The notes under the pieces were generated by a model. It worked only from the letters and a program-made list of their open reading frames with translations. It was not told the DNA's origin and made no database searches. Both the position numbers and the translations under genes were made by a program. Of a stretch of 42,913 nucleotides of DNA, positions 1 to 9,626 are shown piece by piece (the first letter of the stretch is position 1; the number at the start of each line of letters is the position of its first letter). Source of the DNA: Flavobacterium muglaense (GTDB lineage: Bacteria > Bacteroidota > Bacteroidia > Flavobacteriales > Flavobacteriaceae); assembly GCF_014305155.1 (NCBI RefSeq), contig NZ_JACRUK010000035.1, positions 1-42,913 on the forward strand. The letters run 5' to 3'.

Positions 1-40
1 TAATACTTTCTCCTTTGAATGATTCCATAATAAAATTCTT

Positions 41-1264
41 TCACGAAAGATAAGAATTTATCTTTACACCTCTATAACTTAATAGGGTTTGTTTTTCGTA
101 TCCATCTTCAGAATATTTTTGAATTATAGAATTAAAAAAGGCTCTTTCATCTTCTATGTGGATTATATCATTTAGTTTAATTTTCCTTTCTGGTGATAAA
201 ATATAATTTATAGAAATAATTTCACTTCTTGGATATGGACCACCTAAAGAACTAAAAGTAACGATATCAATACTAATAAATTTTGAGGATATGAGGTTTA
301 TATTGTAACCTATTTCATAGAAATAATCGTAAACTTGAGGAACTTCTTCCAAACTTGTTTCTGAATCTATTAAGCCAGTTCTTAAATCACTTAAAATTTC
401 ATAAACTATATTTTGAAGATTACTATTTATATTGTTAGAATCAAATTTATCGCTATTTTCAAAAAAGGGTATTGAGCACTCATAATTTATTTTGACATTA
501 TTCTTAATGTTTAAAGGCAATTCGATTTCCTTAAATTTTATAGTTTTAGAATCTGAATCTTTTAACCTCAGTATAAAAGCTCCGCCTTCATGTCCTAAGC
601 CATTAAGTATTCCACTGCGTGGAGTCTGAATTATGTCTTTTGGGAAATTTAAAATTACCTGATTTGCAATAATTTCTATTGAAATCTCTTCTAAAGTATT
701 TTCTTCAAGTACTTCACACAAAACTTTATTAAAAGGACTTGATTCTCCTATTTTACCGTCTTTTACTTTTTCGCTACTTCCAGATGTTAAAGCAAATCTT
801 GATTTTCGATTTTCTAATGATTCTATTCCTCCACCTCTTTCAGATTCTTCAAAGATTGCGCCAGAATAACAATTATCTGCTATCAAGCAAAAATGCATTA
901 TTTCAGCTTTTTTTACAAAATTTAGTATTTCAAGAGTTGAAATCCAAGTTGATTGATCGTAAATATCTGCATCAGATGGAAGCCAAAATGAAGTTTCAAT
1001 TCTTGGATTGTATTCACCATGACCAAAAAAAAGAATTATTAAATTTTCATCATCTAAAGAATTTATGATGTAATCGTAAAGAGTTTTATAAATGAAGCTT
1101 TTTGTTGTTTGCTCTTTATGAAGTAATAATTCTACATCGTCAAACTGATATTTAGATTGTAATAAACTGATTAATTTATTCAAATCACTTTGACAATTAT
1201 TCAATTTTTTAATTCTATCATCTGAATATTCATCAATGCCAATTCCTAAAATTTTATTTACCAT
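41..1264 (-). CDS. Caspase-like (C14 family) protease with C-terminal DUF3298-like domain
   Basis: The 407-residue protein opens with a caspase/metacaspase p20-like fold. The catalytic pair is visible as His82 in FFGHGE and Cys132 in ADNCYSGA, and a later block (SRFALTSGSSE, SSPFNKVL) fits the same family. Residues from about 290 (NLISSKFISI, LGGPYPRSE, KIKLNDII) resemble the DUF3298/RsiV-like periplasmic or extracytoplasmic domain, an unusual partner for a caspase. No signal peptide or membrane segment is seen, so it is probably cytoplasmic. It ends soon after the GG motif, so the DUF3298 part may be short or truncated. The ATG at 1264 is the only plausible start. Bacterial caspases act in programmed death and phage defence, or as general peptidases. 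A defence role here is inference, because the downstream neighbour lies outside the window. Confidence 0.8.
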   Translation of the reverse strand: MVNKILGIGIDEYSDDRIKKLNNCQSDLNKLISLLQSKYQFDDVELLLHKEQTTKSFIYKTLYDYIINSLDDENLIILFFGHGEYNPRIETSFWLPSDADIYDQSTWISTLEILNFVKKAEIMHFCLIADNCYSGAIFEESERGGGIESLENRKSRFALTSGSSEKVKDGKIGESSPFNKVLCEVLEENTLEEISIEIIANQVILNFPKDIIQTPRSGILNGLGHEGGAFILRLKDSDSKTIKFKEIELPLNIKNNVKINYECSIPFFENSDKFDSNNINSNLQNIVYEILSDLRTGLIDSETSLEEVPQVYDYFYEIGYNINLISSKFISIDIVTFSSLGGPYPRSEIISINYILSPERKIKLNDIIHIEDERAFFNSIIQKYSEDGYEKQTLLSYRGVKINSYLS

Positions 1265-1274
1265 TTATTATATT

Positions 1275-1309
1275 CAAATTTATGTTTGTTTCCTACTTTC
1301 TGCGCCAAA
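1275..1309 (-). promoter_or_regulatory. Possible Bacteroidota promoter of the caspase gene
   Basis: On the minus strand a TAAATTTG (1275-1282) fits the -7 consensus TAnnTTTG. A TTTG (1306-1309) lies 23 nt upstream, at the outer limit of the allowed spacing. The ATG is only 10 nt beyond the -7 box, so the 5' leader would be very short. Confidence 0.35.
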
Positions 1310-1450
1310 ATATCTGCCAACTAGTATATAACATCACTTTCTCTCCTCTCCACAACCCACTCTGTTACGCACTACTTTTCCTAGTTGTAAAGAACTACTT
1401 TAAAAATTAGTATTCCTATACCTACTTTTAGTGATATTTTGACGGATTGA

Positions 1451-2065
1451 TTATTGGCCTTCAACTATGGTTCTAAAGGTGAGGTTGACTCGGGCTTTGG
1501 TCACTAGTTTCGTTGGGGGTAGGCGGTGCAGCCAGTGGGTTTGGGTTTGGTCTTTCATGACTAGTAGGCTGCCGTTCTCTAGGATTCTAGAAATGGTTTC
1601 TTTGGTTTCTTTGTGCTTGAACGCAAATTTGCGTTCGGCACCAAAGCTTAGGGAAGCAATGGCGCCATTTTTCTTGAGGTCTTTCTCGCCGTCGCTGTGC
1701 CAGGCCATGCCTTCATTGCCATCGTGGTATAAATTGAGGAGGCAGGAATTGAATGTTTCTCCAGTACGGGCTTCGGCTAGGGATTTGAGTTCTAATAGTG
1801 CTGCTGTCCACGGCAAGGCTTGCTTGGTGGTGTTAGAGTAGGTGTAGTTGTAATTTGCATCGCCGTACCAAGCGACTTTGCGTTTGGTAATGATGCGTTT
1901 CCCAAAGATGATGGCTTGATCGTTTTGCCAGTCAATGTTAGTGAGTAATTCTTGCAGGTAGGCCACGGCTTTTGCGCTGGGCATCAAGGGGCCGTAGTAA
2001 TTTACGGTTCCGTCATGAGGTAGTAAATTGATGGTTTCTTGTGGTGCGGTATTGAATAAATCCAT
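1451..2065 (-). CDS. AlkB-like 2-oxoglutarate/Fe(II) dioxygenase (DNA alkylation repair)
   Basis: A 204-residue protein of the AlkB/ALKBH2-3 family, which removes methyl groups from alkylated bases using Fe(II) and 2-oxoglutarate. The iron site is visible as HSD in GMAWHSDGEK plus the distal His in THWLHRLP, and RVNLTFR carries the 2-oxoglutarate-binding arginines. The substrate-recognition lid motif KVAWYGD-YNYTYS is also present. The open frame continues upstream to 2152, but the family N-terminus begins at MDLFNTAP, so the ATG at 2065 is chosen. The gene stands alone. It is separated from the divergent metalloprotease gene by about 350 nt containing a palindromic repeat. Confidence 0.88.
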   Translation of the reverse strand: MDLFNTAPQETINLLPHDGTVNYYGPLMPSAKAVAYLQELLTNIDWQNDQAIIFGKRIITKRKVAWYGDANYNYTYSNTTKQALPWTAALLELKSLAEARTGETFNSCLLNLYHDGNEGMAWHSDGEKDLKKNGAIASLSFGAERKFAFKHKETKETISRILENGSLLVMKDQTQTHWLHRLPPTKLVTKARVNLTFRTIVEGQ

Positions 2066-2164
2066 AGTGGTACGGGAAAAGGTATCGGGAGTACAAGATC
2101 GGGAAATGTTTTTGAAATTCGAACTTTTTTGGTCCAAAAATAAGGGGGTCACAGCGACGGTTTT

Positions 2165-2249
2165 GCGTGAGGGGTTGCAGTGAAAATCCTCCCGTTTTCT
2201 CGGGAGATTGCAACGGAAGACCCGACCCGTAGGGGCACGCCCAAACTAT
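2165..2249 (+). repeat. Two-hairpin intergenic repeat, copy 1
   Basis: The element starts GCGTGAGGG, has a conserved block AGTGAAAATCCT (2179-2190), a first hairpin CTCCCG/CGGGAG (2189-2206) and a second conserved block beginning AGATTGCAACG. A second short hairpin CCC-GTA-GGG follows, and the element ends ACGCCCAAACTAT. A second copy in the same orientation lies at 35136-35241: the blocks between hairpins are conserved while the stems differ in sequence and length. It occupies the 348-nt gap between the divergent AlkB-like and metalloprotease genes. Nothing else is recognisable in that gap. Confidence 0.8.
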
Positions 2250-2413
2250 GTACCTACTACACGAACTCTGGATGGGGTGGAACGGGGACTTTGGCTGTTT
2301 GTGGCTAACTGCTTTATCAATTGTTAATTATACGTTAAATGCCATTCTAAAATGCATTAAAACGAGGTTTAAAATTATTTTTGGTAGAAATAAATCATAA
2401 AAAACACCCCTAT

Positions 2414-4894
2414 ATGAAGAAAGTATTAATTGTAGCTGGTCTTGTTGCCTTACTGTTTGTACCCCATCAAATAGTTGCCCAAAAGAGATGGCATATTGAT
2501 TCGAAAAAGAATAAAAAACCTGCGGTTGTAGCGCCTGTCGAGAAGAAACCGGAGACGACTATTAAGGAATACAGCAAGGTGATTACGAAGGATGCCGTGA
2601 CTGACGCAGGATTGTTTGCGGTGCATAAAGTGGACAAAAAGTATTTTTTTGAGATTCCCAATGCGTTACTTAATAAAGATATGCTGCTGGTGAGTAGGCT
2701 GTCTAAACTGCCATCTAATTTAGGAGGTGGGTATGTGAATGCAGGATCAGAGACTAATGAGCAATTGATTGTTTGGCAGCGTTTCCAGGACAAAATATTG
2801 ATCAAAGTTAAGTCGTATAATGCCGTGGCCAATGATAGTTTACCTATTAGTATATCTGTCAAATCGAATAATTATGAGCCTACTTTGTATGCGTTTGATA
2901 TTGTCGCTTTTAGCAAAGATTCGGCCAATACGGTGATTGATGTCACTAAATTTTACAGCACCGATGTGAAGTCCATTAGTGGCTTATCGGGCAGTATGAG
3001 AGAGGCTTACAAGGTAAAAGGACTGGATGATTCGCGTAGTTTTATCAATGCGATGCGCAGTTACCCCATGAATATTGAGGTGATTCAGGATTTTACCTAT
3101 AATGCCTCAAAACCTCCCGTGCTGGAAGATACAGAGACGATAAGCATCCAGATGAATCAATCGATGATCCTATTGCCCGAAAAGTTAATGCAGCCTAGAC
3201 TGGCAGATCCTCGAGTGGGATGGTTCACGATGAGTCAATACAATTACAGTAGTGAGGAATTAAAATCAGACCAGAAAACATACATTCGCAGGTGGAGGCT
3301 AGAGCCCAAAGATCCTATCGCTTACGCAAAAGGGGAACTGGTAGAACCGATCAAACCGATTGTTTACTACATTGATCCTGCTACGCCAGAGAAATTGCGA
3401 AAGTACATCAAACAAGGAATTGAAGAATGGCAAAAACCATTTGAAACCGCAGGATTCAAGAATGCTATTATTGCCAAAGATCCGCCTACTAAGGAGGAAG
3501 ATCCTGATTTTAGCCCAGAGGATATTCGGTATTCGGTGATTCGTTATGTGGCCAGCACTACGCGTAATGCGGTTGGCCCAAGCGTATCTGACCCAAGAAC
3601 GGGGGAGATAATTGAGAGCGATGTAATATGGTACCACAACCATTTGCGATCGTATAGAAACCGTTATTTACTTGAAACTGGTGCGGCTAACCCAACGGCG
3701 CGTACCTTGAAAACAAGTGATGAGGAAATGGGTGAAATGATGCGTTTTGTAATTGCGCACGAAGTGGGACATGCACTTGGTTTTCCGCATAATATGGGAG
3801 CCAGTTGCGCTTATGATACCGAGAGTTATCGTGATGCTGCTTTTACGCAAAAGAATGGTATTGCTGCCAGTTTAATGGATTATGCTCGTTTTAATTATAT
3901 CGCACAGCCAGGAGACAAAGGAGTGCGTTTCATACGCCAGATGGGACCTTATGACCATTATGCAGTGAATTGGGGCTACCGCGCGATTGCTAATGCAAGT
4001 ACTCCAGAAGCCGAAGTGCCAACACTGGACAAATGGATTATGGAAAAAGCAGCTGATCCTATGTATAAATTTGGAAAACAAAGCAGCAGTTTTGATCCCA
4101 GTTCACAAACCGAAGATATAGGGAATAACTCGATGAAAGCGAGCACCTACGGACTTAAAAACTTGCAGTTTGTAGCCAGTCATTTGTCACAATGGACCAG
4201 TGATGTGACTAATAATTATGAGGATCTGGATGAGTTGTACAAGGAAATGCTGGATGTATGGAGTAGGTACGTAGGTCATGTGGTTACTAATGTAGGTGGT
4301 GTATATGAAGACTTAAAAAAACCGAACCAAAAAGGAGCGGTGTACGAACTGGTTGCCAAAGAAAAGCAGCAAGAAGCCATGCAATGGCTGCAAAGTAACG
4401 CTTTTAACTCACCTACTTGGTTAGTGAATGTATCTACTTTAAAGAACATTGATTATGCTGGTTATACAGAGCGTTTTAGAAGTTTGCAAGTACGTCATTT
4501 AAACAACGTGTTGAGTTTTGGCCGTATTGGTCGTTTAATGGATGCCGAGATTCTGGGTGCCAATAATTACAAAGCATTGGACTTGCTGCGTGACATGCGC
4601 AAAGGGATTTGGAAAGAAGCAATCTCGGGAACGAATGCCACGATTTACCGCCGAAACTTGCAACGTGCGTACATTGAAAGAATGGAGTACTTGATGAACG
4701 AAAGCTTGAAACCAGGCGGTTATGAAGAGTATTACAATGTATCACAGTCTGATGTGCGTGCACTGGTGCGCGGAGAGTTGACCGCTTTGAAATCAAGTTT
4801 GAATCTTGCCAAAGCAAAAGCGGTAAATACGGAAACCAAATACCATTATATGGATTGCATCAAGCGAATCGACTTGATACTTGATCCTAAGTAA
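2414..4894 (+). CDS. Secreted zinc-dependent metalloprotease (DUF5117/DUF5118 type)
   Basis: An 826-residue protein starting with a clear signal peptide (MKKVLIVAGLVALLFVP, cleavage near VAQ). An N-terminal DUF5118/DUF5117-like region (GLFAVHKVDKKYFFEIP) precedes the metzincin zinc motif HEVGHALGFPH, with ligands His449, His453 and His459 and catalytic Glu450. The C-terminal half carries helical segments typical of these large Bacteroidota metalloproteases. An upstream TTG (2381) keeps the frame open, but the ATG at 2414 directly begins the signal peptide and is preferred. It is likely exported to the periplasm or cell surface, with unknown substrates. The gene is transcribed alone and ends before a hairpin at 4906-4955. 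Confidence 0.9.
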   Translation: MKKVLIVAGLVALLFVPHQIVAQKRWHIDSKKNKKPAVVAPVEKKPETTIKEYSKVITKDAVTDAGLFAVHKVDKKYFFEIPNALLNKDMLLVSRLSKLPSNLGGGYVNAGSETNEQLIVWQRFQDKILIKVKSYNAVANDSLPISISVKSNNYEPTLYAFDIVAFSKDSANTVIDVTKFYSTDVKSISGLSGSMREAYKVKGLDDSRSFINAMRSYPMNIEVIQDFTYNASKPPVLEDTETISIQMNQSMILLPEKLMQPRLADPRVGWFTMSQYNYSSEELKSDQKTYIRRWRLEPKDPIAYAKGELVEPIKPIVYYIDPATPEKLRKYIKQGIEEWQKPFETAGFKNAIIAKDPPTKEEDPDFSPEDIRYSVIRYVASTTRNAVGPSVSDPRTGEIIESDVIWYHNHLRSYRNRYLLETGAANPTARTLKTSDEEMGEMMRFVIAHEVGHALGFPHNMGASCAYDTESYRDAAFTQKNGIAASLMDYARFNYIAQPGDKGVRFIRQMGPYDHYAVNWGYRAIANASTPEAEVPTLDKWIMEKAADPMYKFGKQSSSFDPSSQTEDIGNNSMKASTYGLKNLQFVASHLSQWTSDVTNNYEDLDELYKEMLDVWSRYVGHVVTNVGGVYEDLKKPNQKGAVYELVAKEKQQEAMQWLQSNAFNSPTWLVNVSTLKNIDYAGYTERFRSLQVRHLNNVLSFGRIGRLMDAEILGANNYKALDLLRDMRKGIWKEAISGTNATIYRRNLQRAYIERMEYLMNESLKPGGYEEYYNVSQSDVRALVRGELTALKSSLNLAKAKAVNTETKYHYMDCIKRIDLILDPK

Positions 4895-4905
4895 TACAAA
4901 GACCA

Positions 4906-4955
4906 GATTGCCCTTTAAATGAGGTTGCTTTAGCTTCATTTAAAGGATCGCAATC
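4906..4955 (+). terminator. Hairpin downstream of the metalloprotease gene
   Basis: An 11-bp perfect stem (4912-4922 with 4936-4946, CCTTTAAATGA) is extended by GATTGC/GCAATC (4906-4911 with 4950-4955) across a 3-nt bulge. There is no T-run after it, so it may be an RNA-stabilising or repeat-derived hairpin rather than an intrinsic terminator. Confidence 0.45.
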
Positions 4956-5057
4956 CAAGGTTGCAATACGTTTAAATGGTTTTATATTAAAAAGCAGTAG
5001 TTGCCATTATGCAATTTCAAATAGCAGTGAAACCCTTTAATAGGCACTTATAGACAA

Positions 5058-5086
5058 AAAAATATCCGCCATTGGCGGATATTTTT
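5058..5086. terminator. Bidirectional intrinsic terminator
   Basis: A perfect 13-bp inverted repeat (AAAAATATCCGCC / GGCGGATATTTTT) with a 3-nt loop and A/T tails on both sides. It lies between the convergent metalloprotease and DUF389 genes and can serve both. Confidence 0.92.
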
Positions 5087-5096
5087 GTTTCAGGAA

Positions 5097-6446
5097 CTAT
5101 TTCTTTTTCTTGGCTTTAGGATTTGTCACCGTTTTCTGGATGGGTTCGCTAAAGATCTCTAAATTCTTTTTCATAAGTCGTTGCTCTAGCCAGCTTAATA
5201 GTTTGGCTCTGGATGCAGAGTTCAGTTCGACTTGTGATTTGTAAATCAAAATAGGGACTGTTTTAAGGCTGTCTGTACCTTCATTGAAGCTGTGATTTGC
5301 AATCGAAATGTTTTGTACTTCTGGGAACAGAATTTTTATTTCGGATAGCAATAGCTTGGTTGGGTATTTATTGTCGGCTATTTCTTTTTTAAGTTTTAAA
5401 ATCGAAATATCTTTTTCACTCAAAACGGATTTGTTGTACTTAATTTCGTTTAAGATATCGCTTTTCAAATCTGTGGTATCCTGCATCACAATCAATTTGG
5501 TGTTATTGATGTCGTAGGCTTTTAATTTTTCATTCAGCGCTTTTATCTCTTTATCGCTAAATTTTTTAGTAAGGAATCCCAGCTCTAGTTTTTTAGGACT
5601 TACGTTGAATTTTGTTTTTTTATACAAAATGGCAATTCCTTTGTTGGTGAATTCTGTTTCCATAAAAACATCAATCTGATGTTGGTATTTTTTTTCTTTA
5701 AACAATTGATTTGCAAAATAAATACTAGGCAGTACTAATAATGTGATCAATACGGTAATACTGTTTTTTACAATTTTTTGATGTCTTTGATCCAATAGTT
5801 TTTTGATTGGATATTTTAAAAACTTAACAATAAAGAAAGTCGAGATACAGATAAAAACACAATTAATAGAGTACAAGTACATGGCTCCAAAAAAGAATTT
5901 AAAGTTCCCTAATGCTAATCCATACCCTGCCGTACAAAGTGGTGGCATAAGAGCAGTAGCAATGGCTACACCTGGAATAGGATTTCCTTTGTCAACCCTA
6001 GTAGTAGCAACTGCACCTACAATTCCACCAAAAAAGGCAATAAGAATGTCGTAGATGTTGGGCGATGTTCGGGATAATAATTCGGGTTGTACTTCTTTAA
6101 ACGGACTTAAATAAAAGTAAAAGGCGGATACTAATAGACCTACTAAAGTAGCGACTAATAAGTTTTTAAGCGATTTTTTTAGTAAATCAAAATCATAAAT
6201 TCCCAAACTAAATCCGGCACCTACAATAGGTCCCATCAATGGAGAGATAAGCATAGCTCCAATAATTACAGCAGTCGAGTTGACATTTAAACCTACAGAA
6301 GCAACCACAATGGCGCAGGCAAGAATCCATAGATTAGATCCTCTAAATGAAATGTTTGACTTTACATCTTCTAAGACTTTATTTTTGTCTTCTTCGCCTT
6401 TGTTCAGATTGATGTAATCAAAAAGCTTATTAAGAATTATATTCAT
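5097..6446 (-). CDS. DUF389 family integral membrane protein
   Basis: A 449-residue protein. Its first half contains about six membrane segments with the glycine/proline-rich DUF389 signatures STAVIIGAMLISPLMGP and PGVAIATALMPPLCTAGYGL. The C-terminal half (from about residue 230) has a lone membrane helix and a large soluble, lysine-rich region. The biochemical function of DUF389 is not established. The start overlaps the last 17 nt of nhaA, so the two are translationally linked and probably co-transcribed. This suggests, by inference only, a role near ion or envelope homeostasis. A strong terminator follows the stop codon. Confidence 0.85.
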   Translation of the reverse strand: MNIILNKLFDYINLNKGEEDKNKVLEDVKSNISFRGSNLWILACAIVVASVGLNVNSTAVIIGAMLISPLMGPIVGAGFSLGIYDFDLLKKSLKNLLVATLVGLLVSAFYFYLSPFKEVQPELLSRTSPNIYDILIAFFGGIVGAVATTRVDKGNPIPGVAIATALMPPLCTAGYGLALGNFKFFFGAMYLYSINCVFICISTFFIVKFLKYPIKKLLDQRHQKIVKNSITVLITLLVLPSIYFANQLFKEKKYQHQIDVFMETEFTNKGIAILYKKTKFNVSPKKLELGFLTKKFSDKEIKALNEKLKAYDINNTKLIVMQDTTDLKSDILNEIKYNKSVLSEKDISILKLKKEIADNKYPTKLLLSEIKILFPEVQNISIANHSFNEGTDSLKTVPILIYKSQVELNSASRAKLLSWLEQRLMKKNLEIFSEPIQKTVTNPKAKKKK

Positions 6447-7614
6447 TTCCCTGTTTTAAAGTTTTTTTTAAGAAGAAAAAACCAATTACTCCTGCAATTA
6501 ACGATGATAAAAGTATCGCAAATTTGGCATGACTGATAATGGTTTGATCATCAAACGCGAGTAAAGTTATGAAAATAGACATTGTAAATCCTATTCCTCC
6601 TAAAAAACCTACAGCAAAAATTGTTTTCCAGTTCAAATCGGCTGGTAATTTACACAGTCCTAGAGTGACAGCAAGGAAGCTGAATAAAAAGATTCCTACC
6701 GGTTTCCCAATCACTAGTCCTAATGCAATTCCTAGACTATAATGTTGGGTAACAATATCTACAATATCAGCACCTATAACGATAGCAGTGTTCGCTAATG
6801 CAAATAATGGCAGGATAATAAAACCAACAGGTTTGTGTAAAAAGCGTTGTAATTTGGTCGAAATAGAATCTTCGTCGCCCTTACCAAACGGAATAACAAA
6901 TGCGAGTAAAACTCCTGTTACTGTTGCGTGAATCCCAGAATGTAGCATGAACCACCACATAATCACACCACCAACCATGTAGGGAATGATGTTGTGTACT
7001 TTTCGTCTATTTAATACAAACAGCAATAGCATTACTCCTAATGAGATAAATAGATTGGTCCATAAAATGGTTTTGGTATAAAAGATAGCAATGACAAGAA
7101 TAGCTCCTAAGTCGTCTATAACAGCAAGTGCTGTCAAGAATATTTTAAGCGATAGCGGTACTCTGTTTCCTAATAAGGACAAGATTCCTAAGGCAAAGGC
7201 AATATCTGTAGCCATTGGGATACCTGCTCCAGAGTGGGCTACCGTTCCATAATTAAGCCATAAATAAAGACCAGCAGGAACAAGCATACCGCCCAGTGCG
7301 GCAAATATTGGTAGTAAGGCGTCTTTGATGTTTGATAGTTCACCTTTGTAAATTTCGCGTTCAAGTTCTAAACCAATTAGTAGGAAGAAAATAGTCATTA
7401 AACCATCGTTGATCCAGTATTCTATAGGCTCACCAGCTAATTTTGTGTGCCAAGTATGAAGGTATTGTGTAGCAAATATCGAATTGGCCATTACTAATGA
7501 AAACAACGTACACCCGATCAAGATTAATCCACTTGCTTTTTCATTGTCAAAGAATTCTTTAAAGAGATCACCAGTATAAATTTTCTTAATGGTTTTTTTC
7601 ATTTTTCCTTTCAT
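6430..7614 (-). CDS. nhaA: Na+/H+ antiporter NhaA
   Basis: A 394-residue inner-membrane antiporter exchanging internal Na+ for external protons. The NhaA signatures are intact: ATDIAFALGIL (Asp137, matching E. coli Asp133) and LAVIDDLGAI with the paired aspartates 167-168 (E. coli Asp163-Asp164) that bind ion and proton. GLELEREIYKGEL follows the second helix as usual, and the length matches the family. Two Met codons (residues 1 and 5) are possible starts. It is the first gene of a two-gene unit with the DUF389 gene. In the 275-nt upstream gap a TATTTTTG (7688-7695) resembles a -7 box, but no matching -33 element is seen. Confidence 0.95.
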   Translation of the reverse strand: MKGKMKKTIKKIYTGDLFKEFFDNEKASGLILIGCTLFSLVMANSIFATQYLHTWHTKLAGEPIEYWINDGLMTIFFLLIGLELEREIYKGELSNIKDALLPIFAALGGMLVPAGLYLWLNYGTVAHSGAGIPMATDIAFALGILSLLGNRVPLSLKIFLTALAVIDDLGAILVIAIFYTKTILWTNLFISLGVMLLLFVLNRRKVHNIIPYMVGGVIMWWFMLHSGIHATVTGVLLAFVIPFGKGDEDSISTKLQRFLHKPVGFIILPLFALANTAIVIGADIVDIVTQHYSLGIALGLVIGKPVGIFLFSFLAVTLGLCKLPADLNWKTIFAVGFLGGIGFTMSIFITLLAFDDQTIISHAKFAILLSSLIAGVIGFFFLKKTLKQGNEYNS

Positions 7615-7889
7615 GTATTCTAAAGTATTTTTTTGCCCATAATCAAGGGCTTATTGTCTGTTTGCTGCTGTTTTTTGAGCTTATTTACAAAAATAAGTAA
7701 ATTGTTACTAAACCCCACTTAATAAAAGATTAATTATGGGATTTTTTTAGAATTCTAAAAAAGAAAGCAAAAACAATTTACTACCGTAAATAGGAGGTTG
7801 TAGCGATCCTGTTTTCTTTTTTGAAGATCTTAAAATGCAGGTAACATTATAATTTGTTTAGCATTAGCTTGTTAAGGTAGATATTTATT

Positions 7890-8891
7890 TTAGCAAGGAG
7901 AGTTTTGTATTTCTTTTAATATCGAATAGGATTTCAACCGTGCTTCATGATTGTAAATGTGAGAAACCACCATTAACTCGTCAATTTGTGTTTGCTGTAC
8001 AAACTGCGTTAGTTGTTTTTTCAGGTCCACAGGATTACCAATGAAAGAATATTTTAAAAATTGACTTAAGGCTTGGCTTGCTTGTGGGCTCATCTGGAAA
8101 TTGGAGTCGGCGGGTTGCAATGGTTTGCGATCGTTAGTCAATATTCCTAAAAATATTTTTTGCATTGAAGTGGCAAGTATTTGTGCTTCTTCGGTAGTAT
8201 CGGCGGCAGTTACGTTGACGCATGCCATAGCATAGGGTGCTTGTAAATGCACCGAAGGCTTAAAATTAGTACGATAAATACGCAAAGCTTCGTGCAATTG
8301 TTGTGGTGCAAAGTGACTGGCAAAAGCATAGGGAAGTCCTGCTGCAGCAGCTAGTTTGGCACTTTCAGTACTGGATCCTAAAATCCAAATGGGAATATTG
8401 AGGCCTTCACCAGGAATGGCCCGTACGGGTGCATCTTGATTGTCATTTGATAAATAATCTTGTAGTTCGCGTACGGTTTTTGGAAACGCAAATGCTGCTT
8501 GGTCGTTGCGTTCTAAAGCTCTTGCGGTTAACTGATCGGTTCCTGGAGCACGACCAAGACCTAAGTCAATTCGATTGGGATACAGGGTGGCAAGTGTGCC
8601 AAATTGCTCTGCAACAACAAGTGGTGCATGATTGGGAAGCATAATACCTCCGGATCCTACTCGTATTTTAGTAGTTCCATTGGCCACATGACCTATTAAA
8701 ATGGCTGTCGCCGATGAGGCTATGCTTGCCATATTGTGATGTTCAGCCAGCCAGAATCTATTGAAATCTAGGGATTCGGCTTTTTGTGCTAAGTTAAGGC
8801 TGTTTTTGAAGGAATCAGCGGCTGTTTTTCCTTCTAAAATGACCGCTAAGTCTAAAATGGATAAAGGTATATTTTGAAATTCGTTTGTCAT
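7890..8891 (-). CDS. LLM-class flavin-dependent oxidoreductase (luciferase-like monooxygenase)
   Basis: A 333-residue protein of the bacterial luciferase superfamily, MsnO8/YhbW-like subgroup. It begins with [10 protein letters not shown] and carries [25 protein letters not shown] and [11 protein letters not shown], the usual FMN-binding barrel signatures. It is predicted to be a cytoplasmic flavin monooxygenase with unknown substrate. It lies 21 nt downstream of the GNAT gene in the same direction, suggesting a two-gene operon. Confidence 0.88.
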   Translation of the reverse strand: MTNEFQNIPLSILDLAVILEGKTAADSFKNSLNLAQKAESLDFNRFWLAEHHNMASIASSATAILIGHVANGTTKIRVGSGGIMLPNHAPLVVAEQFGTLATLYPNRIDLGLGRAPGTDQLTARALERNDQAAFAFPKTVRELQDYLSNDNQDAPVRAIPGEGLNIPIWILGSSTESAKLAAAAGLPYAFASHFAPQQLHEALRIYRTNFKPSVHLQAPYAMACVNVTAADTTEEAQILATSMQKIFLGILTNDRKPLQPADSNFQMSPQASQALSQFLKYSFIGNPVDLKKQLTQFVQQTQIDELMVVSHIYNHEARLKSYSILKEIQNSPC

Positions 8892-8912
8892 TTTAAGTGT
8901 TTTTTTATGAAA

Positions 8913-9449
8913 CTATTCTACAGCCTGATACGCAATAGTATGTTTCATTAGTAAGTCGGTTTGTTTGTCATTGCCCACAGTAAAAACATGAGTATCAAAA
9001 GTGCTAAAACCATTTTTTGTATAAAAAGCAATTGCTCGGTGATTTTGTTCCCAAACGCCTAACCAGATAAAAGTGACCGGTTTTTGCTGCACGATTTTGA
9101 ATACTTGGTCTATAAAAAGTTGGCCTATTTTTTTTCCATGGTATTCTTTTAAAACGTAGATGCGTTGTACCTCTAATGCCTTTTGGTCTATGACTTCGGT
9201 TTGTGATTGACCAAAATTGATTTTGAGATAACCAATAGGGAGATCGTCCCAAAAAGCCAAATAAAATTGGGATTCTGGATTTTGTAATTCGCTTGTTAAT
9301 TGAGGGGTATTGAAACTTTTTTCGAGGTATTGGGCGATGTTTTCGGTGGTATTTTCGGATGCAAAAGTTTCCATGAACGTTTGTTGTCCTAATTGTTGAA
9401 TGGAAGTAAGATCGTTTAAATCGGCTTTTTTCAGTGTTATTGCAGGCAT
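8913..9449 (-). CDS. GNAT family N-acetyltransferase
   Basis: A 178-residue acetyltransferase. Motif A for acetyl-CoA binding is visible as VQRIYVLKEYHGKKIGQ, and the C-terminal motif B follows as WEQNHRAIAFYTKNGF. The frame is open to 9488, but the GNAT fold begins right after MPAITLKKAD, so the ATG at 9449 is preferred. The acceptor substrate cannot be told from sequence. It is the upstream partner of the flavin oxidoreductase gene. Confidence 0.85.
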   Translation of the reverse strand: MPAITLKKADLNDLTSIQQLGQQTFMETFASENTTENIAQYLEKSFNTPQLTSELQNPESQFYLAFWDDLPIGYLKINFGQSQTEVIDQKALEVQRIYVLKEYHGKKIGQLFIDQVFKIVQQKPVTFIWLGVWEQNHRAIAFYTKNGFSTFDTHVFTVGNDKQTDLLMKHTIAYQAVE

Positions 9450-9626
9450 ATTTAATGTGGTAAAAGTATAATTGGCATTCTGATTCAAAAATACGGTAAA
9501 TAAAAATTGAAACCATTTTTAATTTCTATTTCATCATAGAACTATTCAATTTGTAAATAGCTATTTCTTATTTTCAATTTGTACTTTTGGACTATTAGAA
9601 GCATCAACCTGAAATAGGAATTACTT

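Noticed and set aside
1..40. In-frame ATG at 28 downstream of the caspase stop codon, open to the window edge (minus strand)
   Set aside because: Only nine codons are visible. It could be the next gene, a continuation of the DUF3298 domain after a stop, or chance.
739..1068. A plus-strand 109-codon frame inside the caspase gene
   Set aside because: Antisense shadow rich in Leu/Phe/Gln, with no recognisable domain.
2381..2413. Upstream TTG start for the metalloprotease
   Set aside because: It would put charged residues ahead of the signal peptide; the ATG at 2414 gives a normal signal peptide.
2467..4817. Several antisense frames of 60-131 codons inside the metalloprotease gene
   Set aside because: All are shadows of a well-supported coding sequence and show no protein-family features.
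9004..9516. A 170-codon minus-strand frame overlapping the GNAT gene
   Set aside because: It is the shifted reading of the GNAT gene, has low-complexity basic composition and no family motif.
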